NCBI GenBank assembly: GCA_020248665.1
Contig: JADCHE010000028.1
Location: 1-54,206 of the forward strand
Direction of reading: 5' to 3'
DNA length: 54,206 nucleotides
Source: Burkholderiales bacterium
GTDB lineage: Bacteria > Pseudomonadota > Gammaproteobacteria > Burkholderiales > Burkholderiaceae_E
The position numbers and the translations under genes were made by a program. This document shows, in pieces, positions 27,398 through 37,486 of this stretch. The notes below the pieces were generated by a model, which made no database searches, was not told the origin of the DNA, and was given only the letters and a program-made list of their open reading frames with translations. Every line of letters starts with the position of its first letter. Positions within the stretch are counted from its first letter, which is position 1.

Positions 27398-29497
27398 GTG
27401 AACCGCATCGACACGACAGCAGCCCCGGGGCGTTTCCGGTCGCGTGCGCACGCGGGAATCGCGGCGATCATTGTAGGCGCGATCGCCGCGACCGCCGCCG
27501 CGACCGCGGACGCCTCGACGCCAAGGCCCTGCACCCGCGACTGCCCGCCCGCCGCGAAGCCGGCGCGCGCCGCGACGCCCGCGCCGCAGCCGCCACGCGC
27601 GACCGAGACCAACGGTTCCGACGAGGCGTTCCTCGCCGCGCGCGCCGCCGCGACGCGCGGCGACGCGGCGCGCCTCGAGCAGCTCGCCCCGCAGGTCGGC
27701 GCCTCGCACCCGCTCGCCGCCTACGTCGACGCGTGGCGTCTGCGGCTGCAGCTCGCCGACTACCGTACCGACACCGCGGGCCCGCTCGATGCCGAGGCCC
27801 GCGCGCTGGTGGCGCGCCACGCGGGAACGCTCGCCGGCGAGATCGCGCGCCGCGACTGGCTCGTCTCCCTCGGCCGCCGCCAGGTGTGGGGCACCTTCGA
27901 CGAGGCCTGGGCCGGCCTCTCGCAGCGCGACGACCTCGGGCTGCGCTGCTACGCGCTGCAGTCGCGTGCGGCCGGCGCAGAGCCGGTGATGGCCGAGGCC
28001 CGCGAGCTGCTGATGCAGCCGCGCGAGCTGCCCGACGCCTGCAACGGCCTGCTCGGCGCGCTGGTCGCCAACGGCCAGGCAGGCGCCAGCGACCTGTGGC
28101 ACCGGCTCGAGGCCGCGATCGAGTCCGGCTCGGCCGTGGCGATCCGTCGGGCCGCGACCGCGGCCGCGCCGCGGCTCGAGCCGAAGCAGCTCGAGCTCGC
28201 GCTGTCGAGGCCCGCCGCGGCGCTCGACGCGTCGCCGACCCGCGAGGTCGTCGCGATCGCGATCCCGCTGCTCGCCCGCGCCGACCCGGCCGAGGCCGCC
28301 TCGAGGCTCGAGCTGCTCGCGCCGAAGATGCGCCCCGCCGACCGGACGTTCGCCTGGTCGCAGGTCGCCGCCGCCGGCATGCGCCGGCTGCTGCCCGAGT
28401 CGCACGCATGGGCGCAGCAGGCGCGCGGCGTGCGCGCGACCGACGAGACGCTCGCCTGGATGACGCGCGCCGCGCTGCGCGCGCGCGACTGGCCGGCGGT
28501 GCGCGCGACGATCGAGCGCATGAGCGAGGCCGGCCGCGCCGACCCGACCTGGACCTACTGGCTGGCCCGCGCGCTGCAGACCCAGGGCTCCGAGGAGTCG
28601 CAGCACCGCGCCAAGGTGCTCTACACCTCGATCGCCGGCCGCACCGACTTCTACTCGCAGCTCGCCGGCGAGGAGCTCGGCCTGCGGGTCACCGTGCCCG
28701 AAGCGGCTGTGCCCCCGAACGAGGCCGAGCTCGCCGACGCCCGCGCGAACCCCGCCTTCGCGCGGATGCAGAAGTTCCACGACCTCGGCCTGCGCACCGA
28801 AGGCAACCGCGAGTGGAACTTCGCGGTCCGCACGATGGGCGACCGACAGCTGCTCGCGGCCGCCGAGCACGCACGCCGCATCGGGCTGCTCGACCGTGCG
28901 GTCAACGCCGCAGACCGCACGAAGCACGAGCACGACTTCACGCTGCGCTATCCGTCGCCGTTCGCCGACCGGCTGGTGCCGGTCGCGCGCTCGCAGGGAC
29001 TGGACCCGGCCTGGGTCTATGGGCTGATCCGCCAGGAGTCGCGATTCGTGATGGACGCGCGCTCGCACGTCGGCGCCTCGGGGCTGATGCAGATCATGCC
29101 GGCCACCGCGAAGTGGATCGCCAAGAAGATCGGCGAGCGCGACTTCACGCCCTCGCAGATCAACGAGCTCGACACCAACCTGCGCTTCGGCACTTTCTAC
29201 CTGAAGACGGTGCACGACGACCTCGACCGCTCGCCGGTGCTCGCCTCGGCCGCGTACAACGCCGGCCCCGGACGGCCGCGCTCGTGGCGCGGCACGCTGC
29301 CGCAGCCGGTCGAGGGCGCGATCTTCGCGGAGATCGTGCCGTTCAACGAAACGCGCGGCTACGTCAAGCACGTGCTGTCGAACGCGGCGTGGTATGCGGC
29401 GCTGTTCACCGGCGCGCCGCAGTCGCTCAAGGCGATGCTGGGCGAGGTGCAGCCGGGTCCGGCGTCCGTCTCGACCGCGTCGCCGGGCGGCGACTGA
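27398..29497 (+). CDS. slt: Soluble lytic murein transglycosylase (Slt70-like)
   Basis: A 699-residue periplasmic enzyme. I chose the GTG at 27398 since it leads into a basic start and signal peptide (GIAAIIVGAIAATAAATADA). The long alpha-superhelical U/L region (about 60-500) is followed by the SLT domain with catalytic Glu (about residue 547) in GLIRQESRF, then GASGLMQIMPATAKW and AYNAGPGRPRSW. It cleaves peptidoglycan to 1,6-anhydromuramyl products. A candidate -10 box TATCCT (27342-27347) lies within the divergent cyclo-ligase gene. Confidence 0.92.
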   Translation: MNRIDTTAAPGRFRSRAHAGIAAIIVGAIAATAAATADASTPRPCTRDCPPAAKPARAATPAPQPPRATETNGSDEAFLAARAAATRGDAARLEQLAPQVGASHPLAAYVDAWRLRLQLADYRTDTAGPLDAEARALVARHAGTLAGEIARRDWLVSLGRRQVWGTFDEAWAGLSQRDDLGLRCYALQSRAAGAEPVMAEARELLMQPRELPDACNGLLGALVANGQAGASDLWHRLEAAIESGSAVAIRRAATAAAPRLEPKQLELALSRPAAALDASPTREVVAIAIPLLARADPAEAASRLELLAPKMRPADRTFAWSQVAAAGMRRLLPESHAWAQQARGVRATDETLAWMTRAALRARDWPAVRATIERMSEAGRADPTWTYWLARALQTQGSEESQHRAKVLYTSIAGRTDFYSQLAGEELGLRVTVPEAAVPPNEAELADARANPAFARMQKFHDLGLRTEGNREWNFAVRTMGDRQLLAAAEHARRIGLLDRAVNAADRTKHEHDFTLRYPSPFADRLVPVARSQGLDPAWVYGLIRQESRFVMDARSHVGASGLMQIMPATAKWIAKKIGERDFTPSQINELDTNLRFGTFYLKTVHDDLDRSPVLASAAYNAGPGRPRSWRGTLPQPVEGAIFAEIVPFNETRGYVKHVLSNAAWYAALFTGAPQSLKAMLGEVQPGPASVSTASPGGD

Positions 29498-29626
29498 CCC
29501 GCGGTCCGGTCGCGACGGCCGACCCGGATTCGGGCCTTCGGCCACCGGCTTCGCGCTACGATCGGGCATCCGGGCGAGCCGCCCGCCTCCTCCCCACACC
29601 GACACGCCGCCCACGCGGCCCGTTCC

Positions 29627-30607
29627 ATGCTCCATTCGCGCATCCTCGTCGTCGGCGGCACCGGCTTCATCGGCACCCACGTGGTCTCGCGCCTGGTCGC
29701 GCAGGGCCGCCGCGTGATCGTGCCGACCCGGCGGCGCGAGCGCGCGCGGCACCTGATCCTGCTGCCGACCGTCGACGTCGTCGAGGTCGATCCGCGCGAC
29801 CCGACCGCGCTCGAGTCGCTCGCCGCCGGCTGCGACGCCGCGGTCAACCTCGTCGGCGTGCTGCACGGCCGCGCCGGGCCTGCCGGTGATCCGTTCGGCC
29901 CGGACTTCGCGCGCGCCCACGTCGACGTGCCCAACGCGCTGATCAGCGCGTGCCGCGCCTCGAAGATGGATCGGCTCGTGCACGTCAGCGCGCTGGGCGT
30001 CACCGACGGCGGCAAGAACACGCTGCCGTCGCGCTACCTTCGCTCGAAGGCGGCCGGCGAGGAGAAGGTTCGCCAGGCGCGCGACCTCGACTGGACGATC
30101 CTGCGGCCGTCGGTGGTGTTCGGCGCCGAGGACCGCTTCCTGAACCTGTTCGCGCAGCTGCAGCGGATGCTGCCGGTGCTCGCACTCGCGAAGGCCGAGG
30201 CGCGCTTCCAGCCGGTCTGGGTCGGCGACGTCGCGCAGGCGGTCGTCAACGCGCTCGACAACCCGGCGACGGTCGGGCGCACCTGCGCGCTCGCGGGCCC
30301 CGAGGTGTTCACGCTGCGCCAGCTGGTCCAGCTCGCCGGCGTCTGGTCGCGCGGCCGCTCGCGGCCGATCCTGGCGCTGCCCGCCGGGCTCGGGCACCTC
30401 ACCGCGCTCGCGATGGAGTGGGCTCCGGGCGAGCCGCTGATGACGCGCGACAACCTCGACTCCATGACGATCGACAACGTCAGCGCGCGGCCGATCGACC
30501 CGGAGCTCGGCATCGTGCCCGCCTCGCTGTCGGCGATGGGCCCGACGTTGTACGGCGCGACCCGCGAGGCGCGGTTCGACGGCTGGCGGGCGCAGGCACG
30601 GCGCTGA
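29627..30607 (+). CDS. Complex I NDUFA9-family atypical SDR
   Basis: A 326-residue NAD(P)-binding protein. The N-terminal Rossmann motif is [14 protein letters not shown]. The active-site Tyr region [15 protein letters not shown] keeps YxxxK, and [15 protein letters not shown] is typical. Bacterial NDUFA9-like proteins are atypical SDRs whose role is unclear. Just upstream lies an inverted repeat (29517-29543) and a possible -10 TACGAT (29557-29562). Its stop overlaps the cca start in TGATG. Confidence 0.88.
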   Translation: MLHSRILVVGGTGFIGTHVVSRLVAQGRRVIVPTRRRERARHLILLPTVDVVEVDPRDPTALESLAAGCDAAVNLVGVLHGRAGPAGDPFGPDFARAHVDVPNALISACRASKMDRLVHVSALGVTDGGKNTLPSRYLRSKAAGEEKVRQARDLDWTILRPSVVFGAEDRFLNLFAQLQRMLPVLALAKAEARFQPVWVGDVAQAVVNALDNPATVGRTCALAGPEVFTLRQLVQLAGVWSRGRSRPILALPAGLGHLTALAMEWAPGEPLMTRDNLDSMTIDNVSARPIDPELGIVPASLSAMGPTLYGATREARFDGWRAQARR

Positions 30608-31767
30608 TGGCCGTGCCGGGCCGGCTCGTCGCCTACGAGGTCGGCGGGGCCGTCCGCGACGCGCTGCTGGGCCTGCCGGTCCACGACCGCGACTGGGTGG
30701 TCGTCGGCGCCACGCCCGAGCGGATGGTCGAGCTCGGCTTCCGGCCGGTGGGCCGCGACTTCCCGGTGTTCCTGCACCCCGAGACGCACGAGGAGTACGC
30801 GCTCGCGCGCACCGAGCGCAAGACCGCGCGCGGCTACCGTGGCTTCGCGGTGCACGCCTCGCCCGACGTGAGCCTCGAGGACGACCTGCGGCGGCGCGAC
30901 CTGACGATCAACGCGATGGCGCGGGCAGCCGACGGCACGCTGGTCGACCCGTGGGGCGGCGAGCGGGACCTGCGCGACGGCGTGCTGCGCCACGTGAGCG
31001 AGGCCTTCGCCGAGGACCCGGTGCGCATCCTTCGGCTCGCCCGCTTCGCGGCACGCTTCGAGCGCTTCGCGGTCGCGCCCGAGACCCTCGCGCTGATGCG
31101 CGCGATGGTCGCCGGCGGCGAGGTCGACGCGCTGGTGCCGGAGCGGGTCTGGCAGGAGGTCTCGCGTGGGCTCGGCGAGGCGCGGCCGTCGCGGATGCTC
31201 GACGTGCTGCGCGACGCGGGCGCGCTCGCGCGGCTCGTCCCCGAGCTCGACGCGCGCTGGGACGCGCGGCTCGCGCGCGTCGTCGACGCGGCCGCGCGGG
31301 ACCGCGCCCCGCTCGCCGCGCGCTTCGCCGCGCTGCTGCACGGCCTCGATCCCGCCGCGGTCGAGGCCGTCTGCGCCCGGATGCGCGCGCCCAACGACTG
31401 CCGCGAGCTCGCGCGGCTCGCCGCGGCCGAGCATGCGACGGTCGAGCGCGCCGACGCGCTCGACGCGGCCGCCACGCTCGCGCTGATCGAACGATGCGAC
31501 GCGGTCCGCAAGCCCGCGCGATTCGCGCTGCTGCTGCGCGCGTGCGACGCGATCAGCGAGGGCCTGCCCGGCGACGGCGCGACCGCGTCGGGCACGCCGC
31601 GCCTCGGGGCGGCGCTGCGGGCCGCGCGGGCGGTCGACGCGGGCGTCATTGCCGCCGAGGTCGCCCGCTCGCCCGACCCGGCTCCCGCGGCCGAGCGGAT
31701 CGGTGCGGCGGTGCGCGCCGCGCGGCAGGCCGCGGTGCGCGCCGCGCTCGACGCCGACGCGGGCTGA
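30607..31767 (+). CDS. cca: CCA tRNA nucleotidyltransferase with deleted HD motif
   Basis: A 386-residue class II CCA-adding enzyme. The head has [13 protein letters not shown], the catalytic DRDWVVVG (DxD-type) and [11 protein letters not shown]; the neck has [16 protein letters not shown]. The E. coli enzyme (412 residues) carries a C-terminal HD phosphohydrolase domain. Here RFAALLHG (H245-G246) runs directly into [18 protein letters not shown], so about 20 residues holding the Asp of HD and the HHGH-type site are missing. CCA addition should be intact, phosphohydrolase activity lost. It is coupled to the preceding SDR gene. Confidence 0.93.
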   Translation: MAVPGRLVAYEVGGAVRDALLGLPVHDRDWVVVGATPERMVELGFRPVGRDFPVFLHPETHEEYALARTERKTARGYRGFAVHASPDVSLEDDLRRRDLTINAMARAADGTLVDPWGGERDLRDGVLRHVSEAFAEDPVRILRLARFAARFERFAVAPETLALMRAMVAGGEVDALVPERVWQEVSRGLGEARPSRMLDVLRDAGALARLVPELDARWDARLARVVDAAARDRAPLAARFAALLHGLDPAAVEAVCARMRAPNDCRELARLAAAEHATVERADALDAAATLALIERCDAVRKPARFALLLRACDAISEGLPGDGATASGTPRLGAALRAARAVDAGVIAAEVARSPDPAPAAERIGAAVRAARQAAVRAALDADAG

Positions 31768-31897
31768 AGCGCACCGGACCACGCAGGCACCCGACTGGCA
31801 GGTCGCCGACCTCATCGCGTCGCCGGTGATGCGGTTCGCGCCCGCCACGATGGGCGCGATCGCGCTGTCCCCGCCCGACGGCGCGCGCTCGGCGGGT

Positions 31898-32365
31898 TCA
31901 CCTGAACGTCAGCCGGACCGCCTCGGCGACGCAGGCGGGCTTGTCCGAACCGTCGATCTCGATCGTCGCGCGCATCACCAGTTGTAGCCCCGGCCGTCCG
32001 CCCGGCCCCTCGTCGACCGCGGTGCACGACTGCAGCGCGAAGCGCGCCCGCACGCGGCTGCCGACCCGCACCGGCGACGGGAATCGCACCTTGTTGAGCC
32101 CGTAGTTGATCGACATCGTCTCGTCGTCGATCGACAGGTTGCGCTGCGAGAAGCCGGCGAGCAGCGACAGTGTCAGGTAGCCGTGGGCGATCGTCGCGCC
32201 GAACGGGCCCGCCTTCGCGCGCTCGGCGTCGACGTGGATCCACTGGTGGTCGTCGGTCGCGTCGGCGAACCGGTCGATGCGTTCCTGAGTGATCTCGAGC
32301 CAGTCGGTCAGCGCGAGATCCTGGCCGACCAGACCGGGCAGCTGGGCGTGGGTGTAGTGGTGCAT
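31898..32365 (-). CDS. MaoC-like (R)-specific enoyl-CoA hydratase
   Basis: A 155-residue hot-dog protein. WLEITQERIDRFADATDDHQWIH carries the catalytic D-x4-H pair of the MaoC/PhaJ family, and GPFGATIAHGYLTLSL is the second signature. It would hydrate trans-2-enoyl-CoA to (R)-3-hydroxyacyl-CoA, feeding PHA or fatty-acid turnover. The 130 bases between cca and this gene hold nothing recognisable. Confidence 0.92.
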   Translation of the reverse strand: MHHYTHAQLPGLVGQDLALTDWLEITQERIDRFADATDDHQWIHVDAERAKAGPFGATIAHGYLTLSLLAGFSQRNLSIDDETMSINYGLNKVRFPSPVRVGSRVRARFALQSCTAVDEGPGGRPGLQLVMRATIEIDGSDKPACVAEAVRLTFR

Positions 32366-32396
32366 CGGGCGTGTCTCCTCCGTAGGCAGGGCGAAA

Positions 32397-32588
32397 CTAC
32401 AGCATCCGCGCGATCAGCGCCGCCGCGAGCGACAGCAGGATCGTCGAGGTCAGCGGGATCGACCAGTCGCGGCCGAACAGCCGGAAGTTGAAGTCGCCGG
32501 GCAGGCGGCCGATGCCGAGCCGGCGCAGCCAGGGCATCGCGCCCGAGAACAGGAACAGCGCGATCACCGTCGCGATGAACCATTTCAC
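32397..32588 (-). CDS. DUF2905 small membrane protein
   Basis: A 63-residue protein starting at GTG 32588, whose bases overlap the stop of the upstream methyltransferase (GTGA). There are two transmembrane helices (about 3-20 and 45-62) joined by the conserved GRLPGDFNFRLFGRDWSIP loop that defines DUF2905. Its function is unknown. Confidence 0.9.
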   Translation of the reverse strand: MKWFIATVIALFLFSGAMPWLRRLGIGRLPGDFNFRLFGRDWSIPLTSTILLSLAAALIARML

Positions 32589-33835
32589 AGCGCGCCCCTG
32601 CGGTCGCCGCGCGCGAAGCCGATCGCGTCGTCGGGCACGCCTCGGCCGAACGCGATCGCCTTGAAGAGCTCGCCCATCTCGGCCTCGGACAGCAGCGTCT
32701 GCACCGCGCCGAGCGCGCGCACGCGCGCGGGGTCGAGCGACGCGTCGCGCGCGTCGGCCGCGAGCCGGTCGAGCACGCCGCAGTTGAGCAGGAAGCGTGC
32801 CTGCGACGCGTAGCCGAGCGGCACGAGGCCCGCCCCGCGGGCGGCGCGCGCGACCGCGCTGAAGTCGACGTGCGCGGTCACGTCCTGCAGTCCCGGCCAG
32901 CGCAGCACGTCGCCGTGGGCGTGGTGGCGCCGGTGCGCGATCAGCGTGCCGCCGTCGCGCTGCGGGTGGTAGTACTCGCGGGCCGGGAAGCCGTAGTCGA
33001 CGAGCAGCATCGCGCCGCGGCGCAGCGCGCGCCCGACGGTGGCGACCCAGGCGGCGGCCTGCTCGCCGAGCTCGGAGCGGTAGCGGCCCGGCCCGAGCCG
33101 CGCGAACGGGTCGGCATCGCCCGGGCCGGGGCCCGCGTCGGCGTCGGTGTCGTCCGAGTCGTCGGCGAGGTGCGCATCGTCCGCCGCGCGCAGCGACCGC
33201 GCGACCGCCTCGCGCAACGCCGTGTCGGCCGGCAGCGCCGCCCACGCGAAGCCGTCGTCCGCGTCGAGCGCCACGCCCAGCTCGCGCAGCACGCCCGCCT
33301 CGTGCTCCCACACGCGCACCGGCATCGCGTCGAGCACCTCGTTGCCGAGCACGACCCCGTCGATCGACGCGGGCAGCGCGTCGAGCCACTCGACCGCCTC
33401 GAGCGCCCACGGCGCCTCGCGAGCGATCGTCTCGCGCTGGCGCGCCCGCAGCGCGCCGGACACCTCGACGATCGCGTAGCGGCGCGCGGGCGTGCCGAGC
33501 TCGCGCAGCGCGCCGAGCACGCCGGCCGCGAGCCGCCCGGTGCCGGCGCCGAACTCGATCACCTCGGGCGAAGCGTGCCCGAACCACTGCGACAGCTGCA
33601 CGGCCACGCACTCGGCGAACAGCGGCGAGAGCTCGGGCGCGGTGACGAAGTCGCCTGCGGCGCCGAAGGGTCGCGCGGGGCCGGCGTAGTAGCCGAGGCC
33701 GGGCTCGTAGAGCGCGCGCGCCATCCACGCGTCGAACCCGATCCAGCCGCCGGCCGCGCGGATCGCGTCGGCGATCCGCTCCGCGAGCGCGCCGCTGTGC
33801 GCGAGCGCGTCCGGGCCGGGCGGGGGCAGCGTCAT
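32585..33835 (-). CDS. NDUFAF7/MidA-like SAM-dependent methyltransferase (COG1565)
   Basis: A 416-residue protein. FDAWMARALYEPGLGYYAG at about 30-50, DFVTAPELSPLFAE, the SAM motif VIEFGAGTGRLAAGVL and VLGNEVLDAMPV are hallmarks of the family that, in mitochondria, methylates an Arg of a complex I subunit during assembly. An Asp/Ala/Gly-rich insertion (about 220-245, AHLADDSDDTDADAG) is unusual and low-complexity. In bacteria the substrate is not established. It is coupled to DUF2905. Confidence 0.9.
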   Translation of the reverse strand: MTLPPPGPDALAHSGALAERIADAIRAAGGWIGFDAWMARALYEPGLGYYAGPARPFGAAGDFVTAPELSPLFAECVAVQLSQWFGHASPEVIEFGAGTGRLAAGVLGALRELGTPARRYAIVEVSGALRARQRETIAREAPWALEAVEWLDALPASIDGVVLGNEVLDAMPVRVWEHEAGVLRELGVALDADDGFAWAALPADTALREAVARSLRAADDAHLADDSDDTDADAGPGPGDADPFARLGPGRYRSELGEQAAAWVATVGRALRRGAMLLVDYGFPAREYYHPQRDGGTLIAHRRHHAHGDVLRWPGLQDVTAHVDFSAVARAARGAGLVPLGYASQARFLLNCGVLDRLAADARDASLDPARVRALGAVQTLLSEAEMGELFKAIAFGRGVPDDAIGFARGDRRGAL

Positions 33836-33874
33836 GCGGTCGATTCTCGCACGCACGGGTACACTTCCGGCTCC

Positions 33875-34663
33875 ATGCCTGTCCCCTCCGACACCGCGCC
33901 GAAGGTCGCGCTCGTCACCGGCGCGGCGCGCCGCCTCGGCCGCGAGATCGCGCTCGCGCTCGCGCGCGCAGGCTGGGACGTCGGCATCCACTACGGCACG
34001 TCGCACGACGAGGCGCACGCCACCGTCGCCGACGTCGAGGCGCTCGGCCGCCGCGCGGTCGCGCTGCCGGCGGCGCTGCAGGACGAGGCCCAGGTGCTCG
34101 CGCTGCTGCCCGCGCTCGCGCACGCGCTGGGCCCGGCCAGCTGCGTCGTCAACAGCGCGTCGCGCTTCGAGTTCGACGCCGCCGCCGACTTCACCTTCGG
34201 GTCGTTCGCCGCGCACCTGCTGCCCAACCTCGCCGCGCCGGTACTGCTCGCGCGCGAGCTGCACCGCGGCCTGCCCGACGGCGCCGAAGGGGTCGTCGTC
34301 AACCTGCTCGACCAGAAGCTCTGGGCGCCGAACCCCGATTTCCTGTCGTACAGCCTCTCCAAGGCCGGCCTCGCCTACGCGACGACGATGCTCGCGCAGG
34401 CGCTCGCGCCGCGCGTGCGCGTGGTCGGCGTCGCCCCCGGCCTGACGCTGCCCAGCTACCTGCAGGACGACGCGACCTTCGAGGCCGCGCACCGCCGGCA
34501 CTCGCCGCTCGGCCGCTCGAGCACCGCGGCCGACGTCGCCGCGTCGGTGGTCTTCGCGGTGTCCAACCGCTCGATCACCGGCTCGACGATCCTGTGCGAC
34601 GGCGGCCAGCACCTGCGGCCGCTGCCGCGAGACGTCAGTCTCATGTCCCCGGCGGGACCCTGA
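33875..34663 (+). CDS. SDR oxidoreductase, FolM/pteridine-reductase-like
   Basis: A 262-residue short-chain dehydrogenase. The cofactor motif is VTGAARRLGREIA, with NSASRFEFD and an active-site YSLSKAGL (YxxxK) preceded by LLDQKLWAPNPDF, the pattern of pteridine reductases and FolM. GVAPGLTLPS follows. It lies five bases before folB, so it probably reduces dihydromonapterin or dihydrofolate in pterin metabolism. Confidence 0.85.
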   Translation: MPVPSDTAPKVALVTGAARRLGREIALALARAGWDVGIHYGTSHDEAHATVADVEALGRRAVALPAALQDEAQVLALLPALAHALGPASCVVNSASRFEFDAAADFTFGSFAAHLLPNLAAPVLLARELHRGLPDGAEGVVVNLLDQKLWAPNPDFLSYSLSKAGLAYATTMLAQALAPRVRVVGVAPGLTLPSYLQDDATFEAAHRRHSPLGRSSTAADVAASVVFAVSNRSITGSTILCDGGQHLRPLPRDVSLMSPAGP

Positions 34664-34667
34664 TCCC

Positions 34668-35033
34668 ATGGACACCCAGTCGATCTTCGTCCGCGGGCTG
34701 CGCGTCGACGCGAACATCGGCGTGCACTCGCACGAGAATGGCCGCACGCAGCCGCTGAAGCTCGACGCCGAGCTGCAGATCGCCGACGCGCGCTTCCACC
34801 CCTCGCGCGACAAGCTCGCCGAGGTGTTCGACTACCAGACCATCCGCGCCGCGATGATCGAGGTCGTCCGCGACGGGCATATCCACCTGCTCGAGACGCT
34901 CGCCGATCGCGTGATCGAGCGGCTGCTCGCGATGCCCGACGTGGTGTCGGTCCGCGTTCGCGTCCACAAGTACACCGCGTTCGACGACGTCGAGGAAGTC
35001 GGCGTCGAGGTCACCCGCAGGAAGCAGCCATGA
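34668..35033 (+). CDS. folB: Dihydroneopterin aldolase (FolB)
   Basis: A 121-residue homo-oligomeric aldolase of folate synthesis. [20 protein letters not shown] is the N-terminal signature. [28 protein letters not shown] carries the catalytic Glu/Lys-region pattern of the family. Its end overlaps the ttcA start (ATGA). It is in the run SDR-folB-ttcA-FAD oxidoreductase, all closely packed. Confidence 0.93.
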   Translation: MDTQSIFVRGLRVDANIGVHSHENGRTQPLKLDAELQIADARFHPSRDKLAEVFDYQTIRAAMIEVVRDGHIHLLETLADRVIERLLAMPDVVSVRVRVHKYTAFDDVEEVGVEVTRRKQP

Positions 35034-36010
35034 GCGACGCCCCCGCCGGCCGTGCCGCGCTGAAGCTCGAACACGAGCGCAACAAGCTGCACAAGCGGCT
35101 GTGCCGGCTCGTCGGCCAGGCGATCGGCGACTTCCGGATGATCGAACCGGGCGACCGCGTGATGGTCTGCATGTCGGGCGGCAAGGACAGTTACGCGCTG
35201 CTCGACCTGCTGCGCACGCTGCGCGAGCGCGCACCCGTGCCGTTCGAGCTGGTCGCGGTCAACCTCGACCAGAAGCAGCCGGGCTTCCCGGAGCACGTGC
35301 TGCCCGAGTACCTGCGCTCGACCGGCGTGCCGTTCCGCATCGAGGAGCAGGACACCTACTCGATCGTCAAGCGCGTGATCCCCGAGGGCCGCACGATGTG
35401 CTCGCTGTGCTCGCGGCTGCGGCGCGGCATCCTGTACCGCGTGGCCGACGAGCTCGGCGCGACGAAGATCGCGCTCGGCCACCACCGCGACGACATCCTC
35501 GAGACCTTCTTCCTGAACCTGTTCCACGGTGGCATGCTCAAGGGCATGCCACCCAAGCTCGTCTCCGACGATGGCCGCCATGTGGTGATCCGCCCGCTCG
35601 CCTACGTGAAGGAGGCCGACCTCGTGGCCTACGCCGACTGGCGTGCCTTCCCGATCATTCCGTGCACGCTGTGCGGCTCGCAGGAGAACCTGAAGCGGGC
35701 CGAGGCCAAGCGGATGCTGCGCGACTGGGAGAAGCGCCACCCCGGCCGCGTCGACAGCGTGTTCTCGGCGCTGACGCGGGTCGTGCCCTCGCACCTGATG
35801 GACCGCGACCTGTTCGACTTCGCCGGCCTCGCGCCGACCGGCGTGCCCGACGCCAGCGGCGACATCGCGTTCGACGTCGACCGGGTCTTCGAGGCGCCGC
35901 CCCCGGCCGTGCCCACCGCGATCGACGCGGGTGCGATCCCTGTCCGCAGGCGGGCGGCCGCCGACGCCGTCGCGACCACGACGCCCTCCACCGCCGAGGA
36001 CCCCCGATGA
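35030..36010 (+). CDS. ttcA: tRNA 2-thiocytidine(32) synthetase TtcA
   Basis: A 326-residue PP-loop ATPase. The PP-loop is [15 protein letters not shown]. The cysteines for the Fe-S cluster are in [11 protein letters not shown] and [32 protein letters not shown] is typical. It thiolates C32 of certain tRNAs. The last 40 residues are an Ala/Pro-rich tail beyond the family core. Confidence 0.96.
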   Translation: MSDAPAGRAALKLEHERNKLHKRLCRLVGQAIGDFRMIEPGDRVMVCMSGGKDSYALLDLLRTLRERAPVPFELVAVNLDQKQPGFPEHVLPEYLRSTGVPFRIEEQDTYSIVKRVIPEGRTMCSLCSRLRRGILYRVADELGATKIALGHHRDDILETFFLNLFHGGMLKGMPPKLVSDDGRHVVIRPLAYVKEADLVAYADWRAFPIIPCTLCGSQENLKRAEAKRMLRDWEKRHPGRVDSVFSALTRVVPSHLMDRDLFDFAGLAPTGVPDASGDIAFDVDRVFEAPPPAVPTAIDAGAIPVRRRAAADAVATTTPSTAEDPR

Positions 36011-37416
36011 ACGCCCCTGCCGCCTCCGCCGAACGCGCCACCGCGGTGCTCGCCGCGCTGCGTGCGGTGCTGCCCGCCGACGTGCTCGTCGCCGGCCCCG
36101 TCGACCCCCGCCACCTGCGCGACTGGAACGTGCCCTGCGAGCCGGGCACGGCGCCGGTCGCGCTGGTACGGGCCCGCAGCAGCGACGACGTCGCCGCCAC
36201 GCTGCGGATCTGCGACGCGCACCGCCATCCGGTCGTGCCGCAGGCGGGCCTGACCGGGCTCACCGGCGGCGCGACGCCGATGGCCGACTGCGTCGTGCTG
36301 TCGCTCGAGCGGATGGATGCGATCGAGGCGCTCGACGTCGACGGCTCGACGATCACCGTGCAGGCGGGCGCGACGCTGCAGGCGGTGCAGCAGGCGGCCG
36401 ACGCCGCCGGCCTGCTGTTCCCGCTCGACATCGGCGCGCGCGGATCGTGCCGCGTCGGCGGCAATGCGTCGACCAACGCCGGCGGCAACCGCGTGCTGCG
36501 CTTCGGCATGATGCGCGACCTGATCCTGGGCCTGGAGGCGGTCACGCCCGACGGCACCGTGGTCAGCGCGATGAACACCATGCTCAAGAACAACGCGGGC
36601 TACGACCTCAAGCAGCTGTTCATCGGCAGCGAGGGCACGCTCGGCGTGATCACCCGTCTGGTGCTGCGCCTCTACCCGAAGCCGCGCAGCGTCTGCACCG
36701 CGCTCGCCTCGCTGCCCGACTACGACGCGGTGCTGCGGCTGCTGCGGATCGCCCGCGAGCGGCTCGGGCCCACGCTCGCCGCGTACGAGGCCATGTGGCC
36801 CGACTTCTACGACTTCGCGAACGCGCAGCTCGCGGCCGCGCCGCCGCTGCCGCGCGACGGCTCGATCCACGTGCTGCTCGAGTCGATGGGCACCGACCCC
36901 GGGCGCGACGCCGAGCTGTTCGAGGCGACCGTCGCCGCCGCGATCGAGGACGGCTGCGTCGCCGATGCCGCGATCGCGCAGTCGGAGGCGCAGCGCCGCG
37001 CGATCTGGGCGGTGCGCGACGCATCGTCGGAGCTGAAGCGCGCGTTCTCGCCGCACGTCGACTACGACGTGAGCCTGCCGGTCGGGCGCATCGGCGCATT
37101 CGTGCCCGAGTGCGTCGCGCGGCTGCGCACCGCCTGCGCCGACGTCGGCATCGTCAACTTCGGCCATGTCGCCGACGGCAACCTGCACGTCAGCGTGCAG
37201 ACCCGGGAGGTCCGATTCACGAAGCACGACGCCGACGAGATCGTCTACGGCTGCGTCGCCGACTGGCGCGGCTCGGTGTCGGCCGAGCACGGCATCGGGC
37301 TGCTGAAGAAGGCCTACCTGGGCCACTCGCGCAACGAGGCCGAGGTGGCGCTGATGAAGCGGCTGAAGGCGGCGATGGACCCGAACGGGATCCTGAATCC
37401 CGGCAAGGTGTTCTGA
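36007..37416 (+). CDS. FAD-linked oxidoreductase (GlcD/D-2-hydroxyacid dehydrogenase type)
   Basis: A 469-residue flavoprotein. The FAD_binding_4 domain has [14 protein letters not shown] and the region [18 protein letters not shown]. The C-terminal FAD-oxidase domain has [13 protein letters not shown] and [14 protein letters not shown]. The family includes D-lactate, glycolate and D-2-hydroxyglutarate dehydrogenases, and the substrate cannot be decided from sequence. The start overlaps the ttcA stop. Confidence 0.9.
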   Translation: MNAPAASAERATAVLAALRAVLPADVLVAGPVDPRHLRDWNVPCEPGTAPVALVRARSSDDVAATLRICDAHRHPVVPQAGLTGLTGGATPMADCVVLSLERMDAIEALDVDGSTITVQAGATLQAVQQAADAAGLLFPLDIGARGSCRVGGNASTNAGGNRVLRFGMMRDLILGLEAVTPDGTVVSAMNTMLKNNAGYDLKQLFIGSEGTLGVITRLVLRLYPKPRSVCTALASLPDYDAVLRLLRIARERLGPTLAAYEAMWPDFYDFANAQLAAAPPLPRDGSIHVLLESMGTDPGRDAELFEATVAAAIEDGCVADAAIAQSEAQRRAIWAVRDASSELKRAFSPHVDYDVSLPVGRIGAFVPECVARLRTACADVGIVNFGHVADGNLHVSVQTREVRFTKHDADEIVYGCVADWRGSVSAEHGIGLLKKAYLGHSRNEAEVALMKRLKAAMDPNGILNPGKVF

Positions 37417-37486
37417 GCGGACCCGGGACACCGCAGGCATCCCGAGACGAGGTGCCGGCCGGGATCGACCGCACCCCGCGCGACGC

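Noticed and set aside
27341-30397. Thousand-codon antisense frame opposite slt and the NDUFA9-like gene
   Set aside because: No domain, no signal, and composition expected from the complementary frame of high-GC genes.
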